From: Pseudomonas marginalis
Lineage (GTDB): Bacteria; Pseudomonadota; Gammaproteobacteria; Pseudomonadales; Pseudomonadaceae
DNA: 64,000 nt
Direction: 5' to 3'
Assembly: GCF_900105325.1 (NCBI RefSeq)
Contig: NZ_FNSU01000003.1
Coordinates: forward strand, 1 to 64,000
Positions 26,017 through 34,808 of this stretch are shown piece after piece. The translations under genes were made by a program, and so were the position numbers. The notes beneath the pieces were generated by a model. The model made no database searches. It saw only the letters and a program-made list of their open reading frames with translations, and was not told where the DNA came from. Every line of letters begins with the position of its first letter. Position 1 is the stretch's first letter.

Positions 26017-26505
26017 TCAGTCCTGGTAGACCTTCTTCAGCAGGCGCAGCAGCTCTTCACGTTCCTGGCCGTCGAGGGCGGCCGTGGCGTCCAGGTCACT
26101 CTGGGCGGCGATGGCCTTGAGTTCCTTGAGCAGGGTTTCGCCGCTCTTGCTGAGGAAGATCCCGTAGGAGCGCTTGTCCGGCTTGCAGCGCACCCGCACG
26201 GCGAGGGCGCGGCTTTCCAGCTTGTTCAGCAACGGCACTACCTGGGGCGGCTCGATGGCCAGTGCGCGAGCCAGGTCGGCCTGCATCAGCCCGGGGTTCT
26301 GCTCGATGATCGCCAGGGCCGAGAACTGTGCAGGGCGCAGGTCGTGGTCCGACAGCCGGCCGATCAGGTTCTGGAACAGCTTGAGCTGGGCGCGGCGCAT
26401 GGCGTAGCCGATCAGATCGTCCAGGGCTGAATCCAGCGGCGGCCGTACCTCGTCGTTGTCGGGCAGGGCCTGGCTGGCGGCGGCGATGGTGGAAGGCTTG
26501 GCCAT
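26017..26505 (-). CDS. ferR: MarR family repressor of ferulate catabolism
   Basis: A 162-residue winged-helix regulator: LIGRLSDHDLRPAQFSALAI, the recognition region MQADLARALAIEPPQVVPLL, and wing RVRCKPDKRSYGIFLSKSGE. It is divergent from ech, the position of ferR in P. fluorescens and P. putida, where FerR responds to hydroxycinnamoyl-CoA thioesters. The ATG at 26505 is preferred to a start six codons earlier. It probably binds the palindrome over the ech promoter. Confidence 0.87.
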   Translation of the reverse strand: MAKPSTIAAASQALPDNDEVRPPLDSALDDLIGYAMRRAQLKLFQNLIGRLSDHDLRPAQFSALAIIEQNPGLMQADLARALAIEPPQVVPLLNKLESRALAVRVRCKPDKRSYGIFLSKSGETLLKELKAIAAQSDLDATAALDGQEREELLRLLKKVYQD

Positions 26506-26644
26506 TGGCAGTGCAATCCTCAAAGGGTGGAGGTTAAGAAGGCTATCTAGTTTGCCGGGGTTAACGCGCCATGGCTATGCCGGCTTTTCACAACGCCTGG
26601 AAAACGCAGGTTTCATCGCGTAAAAATATTGGTTATCCGTATTA

Positions 26645-26679
26645 ATAGTTAATTGACATAACTATATTTGCGGTTTAAT
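26645..26679 (+). promoter_or_regulatory. ech promoter with embedded FerR-type operator
   Basis: Perfect inverted repeat ATAGTTA (26645-26651) / TAACTAT (26659-26665). The 7-base spacer and the base after it contain TTGACA (26653-26658), a consensus -35 box. A TTTAAT at 26674-26679 is a possible -10 (15-base spacing). A repressor on the palindrome would cover the -35 box directly. Confidence 0.65.
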
Positions 26680-26718
26680 TTCGAATCATCTTCAAACCCA
26701 GAACAAGAGCGTACCGCC

Positions 26719-27549
26719 ATGAGCAATTACGAAGGCCGTTGGACCACTGTCAAGGTTGAGATCGAAGAAGGCATCGCCTGGGTCATTCTCAATCGTCCGG
26801 AAAAACGCAACGCCATGAGCCCGACCCTGAACCGGGAAATGATCGACGTTCTCGAAACCCTCGAGCAGGACCCTGCCGCCGGCGTGCTGGTGCTGACCGG
26901 CGCCGGCGAAGCCTGGACTGCCGGCATGGACCTCAAGGAATACTTTCGCGAGGTGGACGCCGGCCCGGAAATCCTCCAGGAAAAAATCCGCCGCGAAGCC
27001 TCGCAATGGCAATGGAAACTGCTGCGCATGTACGCCAAACCCACCATCGCCATGGTCAATGGCTGGTGCTTCGGCGGTGGCTTCAGCCCGCTGGTGGCCT
27101 GCGACCTGGCGATCTGTGCGGACGAAGCGACCTTCGGCCTTTCGGAAATCAACTGGGGCATCCCGCCGGGCAACCTGGTGAGCAAGGCCATGGCCGACAC
27201 CGTGGGCCATCGCCAATCGCTGTACTACATCATGACCGGCAAGACCTTTGGCGGGCAGAAAGCCGCCGAAATGGGCCTGGTCAACGAAAGCGTGCCGCTG
27301 GCTCAACTGCGCGACGTGACCATCGAACTGGCGCGCAACCTGCTGGAGAAAAACCCGGTGGTGCTGCGTGCCGCCAAGCATGGCTTCAAGCGCTGCCGCG
27401 AATTGACCTGGGAGCAGAACGAGGATTACCTCTACGCCAAGCTCGATCAGTCGCGCCTGCTCGACACCGAAGGCGGTCGCGAGCAGGGCATGAAGCAGTT
27501 CCTCGACGACAAGAGCATCAAGCCTGGCCTGCAGGCGTATAAACGCTGA
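26719..27549 (+). CDS. ech: Hydroxycinnamoyl-CoA hydratase-lyase
   Basis: Converts feruloyl-CoA to vanillin and acetyl-CoA (also p-coumaroyl-CoA to 4-hydroxybenzaldehyde). The ATG at 26719 gives 276 residues, exactly the length of the P. fluorescens enzyme. Counting from it places the known catalytic residues: Ser123 (GGGFS), Glu143 (GLSEINWG) and Tyr239 (EDYLYAKL). The crotonase-fold core GAGEAWTAGMDLKEYFRE is also present. It is first in the ech-vdh-fcs operon, behind a promoter overlapped by a palindrome. The longer upstream in-frame start lies inside the promoter and is rejected. Confidence 0.97.
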   Translation: MSNYEGRWTTVKVEIEEGIAWVILNRPEKRNAMSPTLNREMIDVLETLEQDPAAGVLVLTGAGEAWTAGMDLKEYFREVDAGPEILQEKIRREASQWQWKLLRMYAKPTIAMVNGWCFGGGFSPLVACDLAICADEATFGLSEINWGIPPGNLVSKAMADTVGHRQSLYYIMTGKTFGGQKAAEMGLVNESVPLAQLRDVTIELARNLLEKNPVVLRAAKHGFKRCRELTWEQNEDYLYAKLDQSRLLDTEGGREQGMKQFLDDKSIKPGLQAYKR

Positions 27550-27551
27550 AG

Positions 27552-27573
27552 GGCGCGGCCGCCTGGCCGCGCC
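27552..27573 (+). other. Hairpin between ech and vdh
   Basis: Perfect 9-bp stem GGCGCGGCC/GGCCGCGCC with a 4-base loop directly after the ech stop and without a T run. It looks like an mRNA 3'-end stabiliser or processing site and not a terminator. Confidence 0.5.
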
Positions 27574-27625
27574 GTTGTACCCTGCTTGAACGTATTCCCG
27601 ATAAAGACAATAAAGAGGAATCACC

Positions 27626-29074
27626 ATGCTGGACGTGCCCCTGTTGATCGGCGGCCAGTCGTGCCCCGCCCGTGACGGTCGAACCTTCGAGCGCCGCAAC
27701 CCGGTGACCGGTGAAGTGGTCTCGCGGGTGGCTGCCGCCACCCTGGAAGATGCCGACGCCGCCGTAGCGGCCGCCCACGCCGCATTCCCCGCGTGGGCGG
27801 CGCTGGCGCCCAACGAACGCCGCACTCGGCTGCTCAAGGCAGCCGAGCAGTTGCAGGCCCGCAGCGCCGAATTCATTGCCGCCGCCGGCGAGACCGGCGC
27901 CATGGCCAACTGGTATGGCTTCAACGTGCGCCTGGCGGCCAATATGCTGCGCGAAGCGGCGTCGATGACCACCCAGATCACCGGTGAAGTGATCCCCTCC
28001 GATGTCCCCGGCAGTTTCGCCATGGCCTTGCGTCAACCTTGCGGCGTGGTGCTGGGTATCGCGCCGTGGAATGCCCCGGTGATCCTCGCCACACGTGCCA
28101 TCGCCATGCCGTTGGCCTGCGGCAACACCGTGGTGCTCAAGGCCTCGGAGCTGAGCCCGGCGGTGCATCGCCTGATTGGCCAGGTGTTGCAGGACGCCGG
28201 CCTGGGCGATGGCGTGGTCAATGTCATCAGCAATGCCCCGGCGGATGCCGCTGCGATTGTCGAGCGCCTGATCGCCAACCCGGCCGTGCGCCGGGTCAAC
28301 TTCACCGGCTCGACCCATGTGGGGCGGATTGTCGGCGAGCTCTCGGCGCGTCACCTCAAGCCGGCGTTGCTGGAACTGGGCGGCAAGGCGCCGTTGCTGG
28401 TGCTCGACGACGCCGACCTCGACGCGGCGGTGGCAGCGGCGGCCTTTGGCGCCTATTTCAACCAGGGCCAGATTTGCATGTCCACCGAGCGCCTGATTGT
28501 CGATGCCAAGGTCGCCGATGCCTTCACCGCCAAGCTCGCGGCCAAGGTCGCGACCCTGCGCGCGGGCGATCCCGTGGCGGCGGATTCGGTCCTGGGTTCC
28601 CTGGTGGATGCCGGCGCCGGCACACGCATCAAGGCCCTGATCGACGATGCCCTCGCCAAGGGCGCGCGGCTGGTGGTGGGTGGCCAACTGGACGGCAGCA
28701 TCCTGCAGCCGACTCTGATCGATGGCGTTACCGAGCATATGCGCCTGTACCGCGAAGAATCCTTCGGCCCGGTGGCGGTGCTGCTGCGTGGTGACGGGGA
28801 TGAAGCGTTGCTGCGCCTGGCCAACGACTCCGAGTTCGGCCTCTCGGCGGCGATCTTCAGCCGTGACACCGGGCGTGCACTGGCCCTGGCCCAGCGTGTC
28901 GAGTCGGGCATTTGCCATATCAATGGCCCGACCGTGCATGACGAGGCGCAGATGCCGTTTGGCGGGGTCAAGTCCAGCGGCTACGGCAGCTTTGGCGGCA
29001 AGGCCTCGATCGAGCACTTCACGCAATTGCGCTGGGTGACCTTGCAGAACGGGCCACGGCATTACCCGATCTGA
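27626..29074 (+). CDS. vdh: Vanillin dehydrogenase
   Basis: NAD-dependent oxidation of vanillin to vanillate, 482 residues, the size of Pseudomonas Vdh. Aldehyde dehydrogenase motifs: GIAPWNAPVILATRAIAMPL, FTGSTHVGRIVGELSARHLK, catalytic Glu in LLELGGKAPLLVL, nucleophile Cys in NQGQICMSTER, and C-terminal MPFGGVKSSGYG. It lies between ech, which makes vanillin, and fcs, and has an AGAGGA ribosome site. 4-Hydroxybenzaldehyde would be an alternative substrate. Confidence 0.95.
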   Translation: MLDVPLLIGGQSCPARDGRTFERRNPVTGEVVSRVAAATLEDADAAVAAAHAAFPAWAALAPNERRTRLLKAAEQLQARSAEFIAAAGETGAMANWYGFNVRLAANMLREAASMTTQITGEVIPSDVPGSFAMALRQPCGVVLGIAPWNAPVILATRAIAMPLACGNTVVLKASELSPAVHRLIGQVLQDAGLGDGVVNVISNAPADAAAIVERLIANPAVRRVNFTGSTHVGRIVGELSARHLKPALLELGGKAPLLVLDDADLDAAVAAAAFGAYFNQGQICMSTERLIVDAKVADAFTAKLAAKVATLRAGDPVAADSVLGSLVDAGAGTRIKALIDDALAKGARLVVGGQLDGSILQPTLIDGVTEHMRLYREESFGPVAVLLRGDGDEALLRLANDSEFGLSAAIFSRDTGRALALAQRVESGICHINGPTVHDEAQMPFGGVKSSGYGSFGGKASIEHFTQLRWVTLQNGPRHYPI

Positions 29075-29136
29075 GCAGGCGTCGCGACATAACAATAACA
29101 AGGCGGCGTTGATCCGCCTTGCTGGAGGACACCCTT

Positions 29137-31011
29137 GTGAGTTCCGAATTCAGACCGCAACCCCAGCCCGCACCGCGATACCGCGAGGTCTCCATTGGCC
29201 ACGCAGCGGTGGCGGTCACTGAAGAACACGGCGTGCTGCATATGCGCTCCCTGGAGCCCCTGGCCGAGTTGCCGGCGCGCCTGCTCGATCGCCTGGTGCA
29301 TTGGGCCCAGGTGCGCCCCGAGCAGACGTTTATCGCGGCACGCCAGGCCGGTGGTGATTGGCGCCGGGTCAGCTACCGCGAGATGCTCGACAGCGTGCGT
29401 GCGATTGCCCAGGGCCTGTTGCGTTACGGGTTGTCGGCGGATAAGCCGCTGGCGTTGCTGTCGGGCAACGACATCGAGCATTTGCAGGTTGCCCTCGGCG
29501 CGATGTACGCCGGCATTCCCTACTGCCCGGTGTCGCCGGCGTATTCGTTGTTGTCCCAGGATTTCGCCAAGCTGCGGCATGTGTGCGACCTGCTGCAACC
29601 GGGGCTGGTGTTCGTCAGCGATGGGGCCGCTTACCAGCGTGCCATCGACGCCGTCCTGCCGGCCGAGACCCCGCTGATCAGCGTTCGCGGCCACGTGCCT
29701 GGGCGCACTCAGGCCAGCTTCGCCAGCCTGCTGCAAACGCCGGGCGGCGCCGAGGCCGACGCGGCGTTCCAGGCCACCGGCCCCGACAGCATCGCCAAGT
29801 TTCTCTTCACCTCGGGCTCGACCAAATTGCCCAAGGCCGTGGTCACCACCCAGCGCATGCTCTGCGCCAACCAGCAAATGCTGTTGCAGACATTTCCGGT
29901 GTTCGGTGAGGAACCGCCGGTGCTGGTGGACTGGCTGCCATGGAACCACACCTTCGGTGGCAGCCATAACGTCGGCATTGTGCTCTACAACGGCGGCACG
30001 TTTTACCTCGACGATGGCAAGCCGACCGCCCAGGGCTTTGCCGAGACCCTGCGCAACCTCAAGGACATCTCGCCCACGGCCTACCTGACGGTGCCCAAGG
30101 GCTGGGAAGAATTGGTCAACGCCCTGGAACAGGACGCCGAGTTGCGCGAGCGTTTTTTTGCGCGCATGAAACTGTTCTTCTTCGCCGCCGCCGGCCTGTC
30201 GCAAAGTATCTGGGATCGCCTCGACCGCGTGGCCGAACAGCACTGCGGTGAACGTATCCGCATGATGGCCGGGCTGGGCATGACCGAAGCCGCGCCGTCC
30301 TGCACCTTCACCACCGGGCCGTTGTCCATGGCCGGCTATATCGGCTTGCCTGCGCCCGGCTGCGAGGTGCGCCTGGTGCCGTTGGACGGCAAGTTCGAAG
30401 GGCGCTTCCGCGGGCCGCACATCATGCCGGGGTACTGGCGGGCGCCGGAGCAAACCGCCGAGGTGTTCGACGACCAGGGTTTCTACTGTTCAGGTGACGC
30501 GATCAAGCTCGCCGACCCGCACCAGCCGCAATTGGGGCTGATGTTCGACGGGCGCATCGCCGAGGATTTCAAGTTGTCTTCCGGGGTGTTTGTCAGTGTC
30601 GGCCCGTTGCGCAATCGCGCGGTGCTCGATGGCGCGCCCTATGTGCAAGACCTGGTGATTGCTGCGCCGGACCGCGAATGCCTGGGCGCCCTGGTATTCC
30701 CCCGGCTCTACGAGTGCCGTCGGCTGGCCGGCTTGAGTGCCGACGCCAGCGACGCTGAGGTGCTGGCCAGCGCGCCGGTACGCCAGTGGTTCGGCGACTG
30801 GTTGCAGCGCCTCAACCGCGAGGCCACCGGCAATGCCAGTCGCCTGGAATGGATTGCCCTGCTCGACGAGCCAGCGTCCATCGATCGCGGGGAAATCACC
30901 GACAAAGGCTCGATCAACCAGCGCGCCGTGCTGCAATGGCGCGCGGCCAGGGTCGAGGCGCTGTATCGCGGTGAAGACCCTGCGATCCTGCGCGCCGGGC
31001 CCAAGCCTTGA
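29137..31011 (+). CDS. fcs: Feruloyl-CoA synthetase
   Basis: ATP-dependent activation of ferulate (and p-coumarate, caffeate) to the CoA thioester; an acyl-adenylate-forming enzyme of 624 residues. AMP-binding signature FLFTSGSTKLPKAVVTTQRM; other motifs WLPWNHTFGGSHNVG, GLGMTEAAPSCTFTTGP, and the hinge Asp region FYCSGDAIKLADP...FDGRIAEDFKLSSG. The GTG start with GGAGG about eight bases upstream is chosen over a TTG six codons earlier. A hairpin AAGGCGG...CCGCCTT (about 29100-29121) lies just before it. Its stop overlaps the thiolase start (TTGA). Confidence 0.95.
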   Translation: MSSEFRPQPQPAPRYREVSIGHAAVAVTEEHGVLHMRSLEPLAELPARLLDRLVHWAQVRPEQTFIAARQAGGDWRRVSYREMLDSVRAIAQGLLRYGLSADKPLALLSGNDIEHLQVALGAMYAGIPYCPVSPAYSLLSQDFAKLRHVCDLLQPGLVFVSDGAAYQRAIDAVLPAETPLISVRGHVPGRTQASFASLLQTPGGAEADAAFQATGPDSIAKFLFTSGSTKLPKAVVTTQRMLCANQQMLLQTFPVFGEEPPVLVDWLPWNHTFGGSHNVGIVLYNGGTFYLDDGKPTAQGFAETLRNLKDISPTAYLTVPKGWEELVNALEQDAELRERFFARMKLFFFAAAGLSQSIWDRLDRVAEQHCGERIRMMAGLGMTEAAPSCTFTTGPLSMAGYIGLPAPGCEVRLVPLDGKFEGRFRGPHIMPGYWRAPEQTAEVFDDQGFYCSGDAIKLADPHQPQLGLMFDGRIAEDFKLSSGVFVSVGPLRNRAVLDGAPYVQDLVIAAPDRECLGALVFPRLYECRRLAGLSADASDAEVLASAPVRQWFGDWLQRLNREATGNASRLEWIALLDEPASIDRGEITDKGSINQRAVLQWRAARVEALYRGEDPAILRAGPKP

Positions 31012-32249
31012 ACAGCGCCGGGCAGTACTCGGCGTTTGCCGATGCGGTGATTTTCGAGGCGGTGCGCACGCCGTGGGTCGACCTTGGCGGCGCACTGTCC
31101 CAGGTGTCGCCCATCGATCTGGGCATCAAGGTCGGCCGTGAAGTGTTGGCCCGGGCCGGCATCGACCCCCTGGCGGTGGACAGCGTGCTGGCCGGCTCCA
31201 TGGCCCAGGCCAGTTTCGATGCCTACTTGCTGCCACGGCATATCGGCCTGTACAGCGGGGTGGCGCAAGCAGTCCCGGCACTGGGGGTGCAGCGCATCTG
31301 CGCCACCGGTTTCGAGCTGCTGCGCCAGGCCGCTGAACAACTGCGCGACGAGGTGCAACTGGCCCTGTGCGTGGCCAGTGAATCCATGTCGCGCAATCCG
31401 ATTGCGGCCTACACCCATCGGGATGGATTTCGACTCGGCGGCGAAGTGCAATTCAAGGATTTTCTCTGGGAGGCCCTGTACGACCCGGCCCCCGGCCTGG
31501 ACATGATCGCCACCGCCGACAACCTGGCGCGCCGTTATGGCCTGAGCCGCAAGGCCGTGGACCGCCACGCCTGCGACAGCCATCAGCGCGCCTTGCAAGC
31601 GCAATGTGACGGCGCGTGGGCGGAAGAAATCGTCACGGTCGATAACCAGGTGTTCGAGCTTGAGGGGTACCAGCCCAGGGGCATCAGCCTGGCGCGTCGG
31701 GCGAGTGCCGTCAGCGCCGACAGCCACCCACGTCCCACCGACCTTGATGCCCTGGCACGCTTGCGCGCCGTGCATCCAGGCGGCGTGCAAACCGCCGGCA
31801 ACAGTTGCGCGGTGGTCGATGGCGCGGCGGCGGCTTTGGTGGGGCGTGCCTCGGCCTGCACACGTCCGGCCCTGGCGCGGCTGCTGGCCAGCGCGGTGGT
31901 CGGCGTGGCCCCCGAGTTCATGGGCATCGGCCCGGCACCGGCGATCCGCCTGCTGCTGCAACGCAGCGGCTTGAACCTGAGTGACATCGGCCGCTTCGAG
32001 ATCAACGAAGCCCAGGCCGCCCAGGTACTGGCGGTGGCCCATGAACTGGACCTGGACAGCACCCGCCTCAACGTCCAGGGCGGCTCGCTTGCCCTGGGGC
32101 ATCCCCTGGCCGCTACCGGCCTGCGCCTGGTGATGACCCTGGCCCGGCAACTGCGCCAGCACAACCTGCGCTACGGGATTGCCGCAGCGTGCGTGGGCGG
32201 CGGGCAGGGCATGGCGTTGCTGATCGAGAACCCTGCTTACCGCGCTTGA
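31008..32249 (+). CDS. aat: Acetyl-CoA acetyltransferase (thiolase), ferulate cluster
   Basis: Thiolase of 413 residues. Active-site Cys in QRICATGFELLRQAAEQL, the His loop GGSLALGHPLAATGLRLVMT and the second Cys in AACVGGGQGMALL. A TTG overlapping the fcs stop is the apparent start and keeps the N-terminal strand DAVIFEAVRTPW. P. putida has the same gene beside fcs. It may serve a beta-oxidative side route of hydroxycinnamoyl-CoA, although the ech route does not need it. Translational coupling to fcs is likely. Confidence 0.87.
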   Translation: MNSAGQYSAFADAVIFEAVRTPWVDLGGALSQVSPIDLGIKVGREVLARAGIDPLAVDSVLAGSMAQASFDAYLLPRHIGLYSGVAQAVPALGVQRICATGFELLRQAAEQLRDEVQLALCVASESMSRNPIAAYTHRDGFRLGGEVQFKDFLWEALYDPAPGLDMIATADNLARRYGLSRKAVDRHACDSHQRALQAQCDGAWAEEIVTVDNQVFELEGYQPRGISLARRASAVSADSHPRPTDLDALARLRAVHPGGVQTAGNSCAVVDGAAAALVGRASACTRPALARLLASAVVGVAPEFMGIGPAPAIRLLLQRSGLNLSDIGRFEINEAQAAQVLAVAHELDLDSTRLNVQGGSLALGHPLAATGLRLVMTLARQLRQHNLRYGIAAACVGGGQGMALLIENPAYRA

Positions 32250-32278
32250 TGGTTTTTCTTAGTCGATGAGGTGTCCCG

Positions 32279-34021
32279 ATGTGGAGCTATGAGGCGCCCC
32301 TGGGCGATATGCAATTTGTCCTGGAGCACTGGCTGCAGGCGCCCGATACCTGGCAGCGCCACCCGGCATTCGCGGCCCTGGACCTGCCGCTGGCGGTACA
32401 GGTGCTGGAGGAGGCGGCACGCTTCAGTCAGGGCGTGCTGGCGCCGTTGAATAGCAGCGGTGATCGCCAGGGCTGCCGCTGGCAGGCGGGCCGGGTCAGC
32501 ACCCCGGACGGCTTCGTCGAGGCCTATCGCGCCTATGTCGAAGGGGGCTGGCCGGCGCTGGCGTGTGCCGAGGTACACGGCGGCCAGGGCTTGCCGCAAC
32601 TGCTCGATGCGGCGCTGCAAGAGATGCTCTATGCCAGCAACCACGGCTGGGCCATGTACACCGGCATCGCCCACGGCGCCTACCTGTGCCTCAAGACCCA
32701 CGCCGCTCCTTGGTTGCAGGCGCGCTACCTGCCCGACATTGTCAGTGGCCAGGCCTTGCCTACCATGTGCCTGACCGAGTCCCAGGCCGGCAGCGATGTC
32801 GGCTTGCTGCGCTGTCGCGCGCAGCCCCAGGCGGATGGCAGTTATCGCCTCAGCGGCAGCAAGCTGTTTATCTCCGGCGGCGAGCATGACCTCACGGCGA
32901 ATATCCTGCACCTGGTGCTGGCGCGCCTGCCCGATGCGCCGCCGGGCAGCCGTGGTATTTCACTGTTCCTGGTGCCCAAGCAACTGGACGATGGCCAGGC
33001 CAATGGCGTGCACTGCGACGGCATCGAACACAAGATGGGCATCAAGGGCAGCGCCACCTGTTCCCTGGTGTTCGACGCCGCCCAGGGCTGGCTGATCGGC
33101 GAGGCCCATCGCGGCCTGGCTGCGATGTTCGTGATGATGAATTCGGCGCGCCTGCATGTGGGCCTGCAAGGCCTGGGGCATGTCGAGGCGGCCTGGCAGA
33201 ACGCCCGCCAGTACGCCGCCGAGCGCTTGCAGATGCGTGCGCCATGCCGGCCGGAAGAGGTGGTCGCCCAGGCGGCTGACCCGATCCGTTATCACCCGGC
33301 CATGCGCCGCGTGTTGCTGGAGCTGCGCACGACCAGCGAGGGCATGCGCGCCATCGGCTATTGGGCGGCGCACCTGCTTGATCAGGCCGAGCATGACCAG
33401 GACTCGTCGGCCGCCCGCTTGGCGCCGCTGCTGACGCCCATCATCAAGGCGTTTTTCACCGAACAGGGCTTTCGCCAGGCCAGCCATGGGCTGCAGGTGT
33501 TCGGCGGTTACGGCTACGTCACCGAGTTCGCCATCGAGCAAACCCTGCGCGACAGTCGCATCGCGATGATCTACGAGGGCAGTAACGAGATCCAGGCCAA
33601 TGACCTGTTGCTGCGCAAGGTGCTGGGGGATGAGGGGCGAGCCTTTGGCCTGCTGCTGGCCGAGTTGCGCGCCGAGGCCGGGCAGGGCGCGCAGTATGAG
33701 GAATGCGCAGGCTTTTCCGCTGCGTTGGCCAGCCTGTGCGACGCGTTGGCCAGTGTGGTGCACGCCATTCGTGAACGCACCCACGAGGACAGTGAATACC
33801 CCTATCGGGCGGCGCCGGATTTCCTCCAGCTCTGTGGCGTCGCGTTGCTGGCCTTTGCCTGGGCGCGGGCCGCGCGGGTCTCCAGGGCCCTGCGCGAAGA
33901 CGATCCGCTGCGTGCCGCCAAGCTGCAAAGCGCCGGGTTCTTTTTCGATTACCTGCCGTCGCGGCTGGCCCAGCACCTGGGCGCCATAGACGGGGCACGG
34001 GCAGCGCTGGCGTTCATCTGA
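32279..34021 (+). CDS. Acyl-CoA dehydrogenase, ferulate cluster
   Basis: FAD-dependent acyl-CoA dehydrogenase of the longer (about 580-residue) type. Motifs: MCLTESQAGSDVGLLRCRAQ, KLFISGGEHDLTANILHLVL, HKMGIKGSATCSLVFD, and FGGYGYVTEFAIEQTLRDSR followed by IAMIYEGSNEIQANDLLLRK, with the catalytic-base region IYEGSNEIQ. It follows the thiolase by 29 bp and ends the ech operon. P. putida carries an orthologous pair. The physiological substrate is unclear; a dihydroferuloyl-CoA-type or side-chain beta-oxidation role is inferred. Confidence 0.88.
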   Translation: MWSYEAPLGDMQFVLEHWLQAPDTWQRHPAFAALDLPLAVQVLEEAARFSQGVLAPLNSSGDRQGCRWQAGRVSTPDGFVEAYRAYVEGGWPALACAEVHGGQGLPQLLDAALQEMLYASNHGWAMYTGIAHGAYLCLKTHAAPWLQARYLPDIVSGQALPTMCLTESQAGSDVGLLRCRAQPQADGSYRLSGSKLFISGGEHDLTANILHLVLARLPDAPPGSRGISLFLVPKQLDDGQANGVHCDGIEHKMGIKGSATCSLVFDAAQGWLIGEAHRGLAAMFVMMNSARLHVGLQGLGHVEAAWQNARQYAAERLQMRAPCRPEEVVAQAADPIRYHPAMRRVLLELRTTSEGMRAIGYWAAHLLDQAEHDQDSSAARLAPLLTPIIKAFFTEQGFRQASHGLQVFGGYGYVTEFAIEQTLRDSRIAMIYEGSNEIQANDLLLRKVLGDEGRAFGLLLAELRAEAGQGAQYEECAGFSAALASLCDALASVVHAIRERTHEDSEYPYRAAPDFLQLCGVALLAFAWARAARVSRALREDDPLRAAKLQSAGFFFDYLPSRLAQHLGAIDGARAALAFI

Positions 34022-34088
34022 CGCGGCCAGGTGCTTGCGGTACTACTTGCGGTACCATGGCGGCTCACGTTTTCTGGAAGTTGCCTGG

Positions 34089-34802
34089 ATGAGTAAACCC
34101 GGTCAATTGGTGCTGGTTGCACTGCGCAAGATGATTGCCAGCGGGGAGTTGGCGGCGGGCGAGCGGCTGATGGAGATTCCCACGGCGCAGCTGTTCGGCG
34201 TGTCGCGCATGCCGGTGCGCATGGCCTTTCGTACCCTCGAACAGGAAGGACTGCTGGTGCCGTTTGGCGGGCGCGGCTATCAGGTGCGTTCGGTCAGCCC
34301 CAGCGACATTGCCGGCGCCGTCGAAGTGCGCGGCGTGCTTGAGGGCCTGGCAGCGCGTCAGACCGCCGAGCTTGGTTTATCCGACGCGGCGCGTGCGGCG
34401 CTGGAGCGCTGCCTGGTGGAAGGCGATCAACTGTTCGAAAAGGGCTATGTGACCGAGGATGACCTTGAGGTCTATCACGACCTGAACATGCGCTTTCACC
34501 AGGTCATCGTCGAAGGCAGCCACAACCCGGCGATCGCCGACGCGCTGGCCCGCAATGATCACCTGCCGTTCGCCTCGGTGACGGCGCTGGCGGTGGATCG
34601 CGAGGACATGGCCCGCGAGTACCGACGCTTCAACTATGCCCACATGCAGCATCATTCGGTTTTCGATGCCCTGGTCAATCGCCAGGGCGCGCGGGCCGAA
34701 GCCATCATGCGCGAGCACGCCAATGCGACGTTGCGCTATGCCGAGATCTTCAGTTCAGCCACCGCCGCTGCGCGCATGAAGGTGATTTTGCCCGCGTCGT
34801 GA
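34089..34802 (+). CDS. vanR: GntR family repressor of vanillate demethylase
   Basis: A 237-residue FadR-subfamily GntR regulator. The winged HTH occupies about 8-75 (ERLMEIPTAQLFGVSRMPVR, AFRTLEQEGLLVPFGGRGYQ) and an all-helical FCD effector domain follows (NMRFHQVIVEGSHNPAI with metal/ligand His residues). It converges on vanB with only 6 bp between stops. VanR of other proteobacteria represses vanAB and is released by vanillate. Two TGGATCCA-centred palindromes upstream of vanA are the expected targets. Confidence 0.92.
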   Translation: MSKPGQLVLVALRKMIASGELAAGERLMEIPTAQLFGVSRMPVRMAFRTLEQEGLLVPFGGRGYQVRSVSPSDIAGAVEVRGVLEGLAARQTAELGLSDAARAALERCLVEGDQLFEKGYVTEDDLEVYHDLNMRFHQVIVEGSHNPAIADALARNDHLPFASVTALAVDREDMAREYRRFNYAHMQHHSVFDALVNRQGARAEAIMREHANATLRYAEIFSSATAAARMKVILPAS

Positions 34803-34808
34803 ACCCTG

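Noticed and set aside
26668..26718. Upstream extension of ech by 17 codons
   Set aside because: The extension would begin inside the promoter/operator, and the 276-residue form matches the known enzyme length and catalytic numbering.
26692..29101. Long minus-strand frames opposite ech and vdh
   Set aside because: Low-complexity Arg/His/Gln composition, no ribosome sites; the plus-strand genes have verified catalytic residues.
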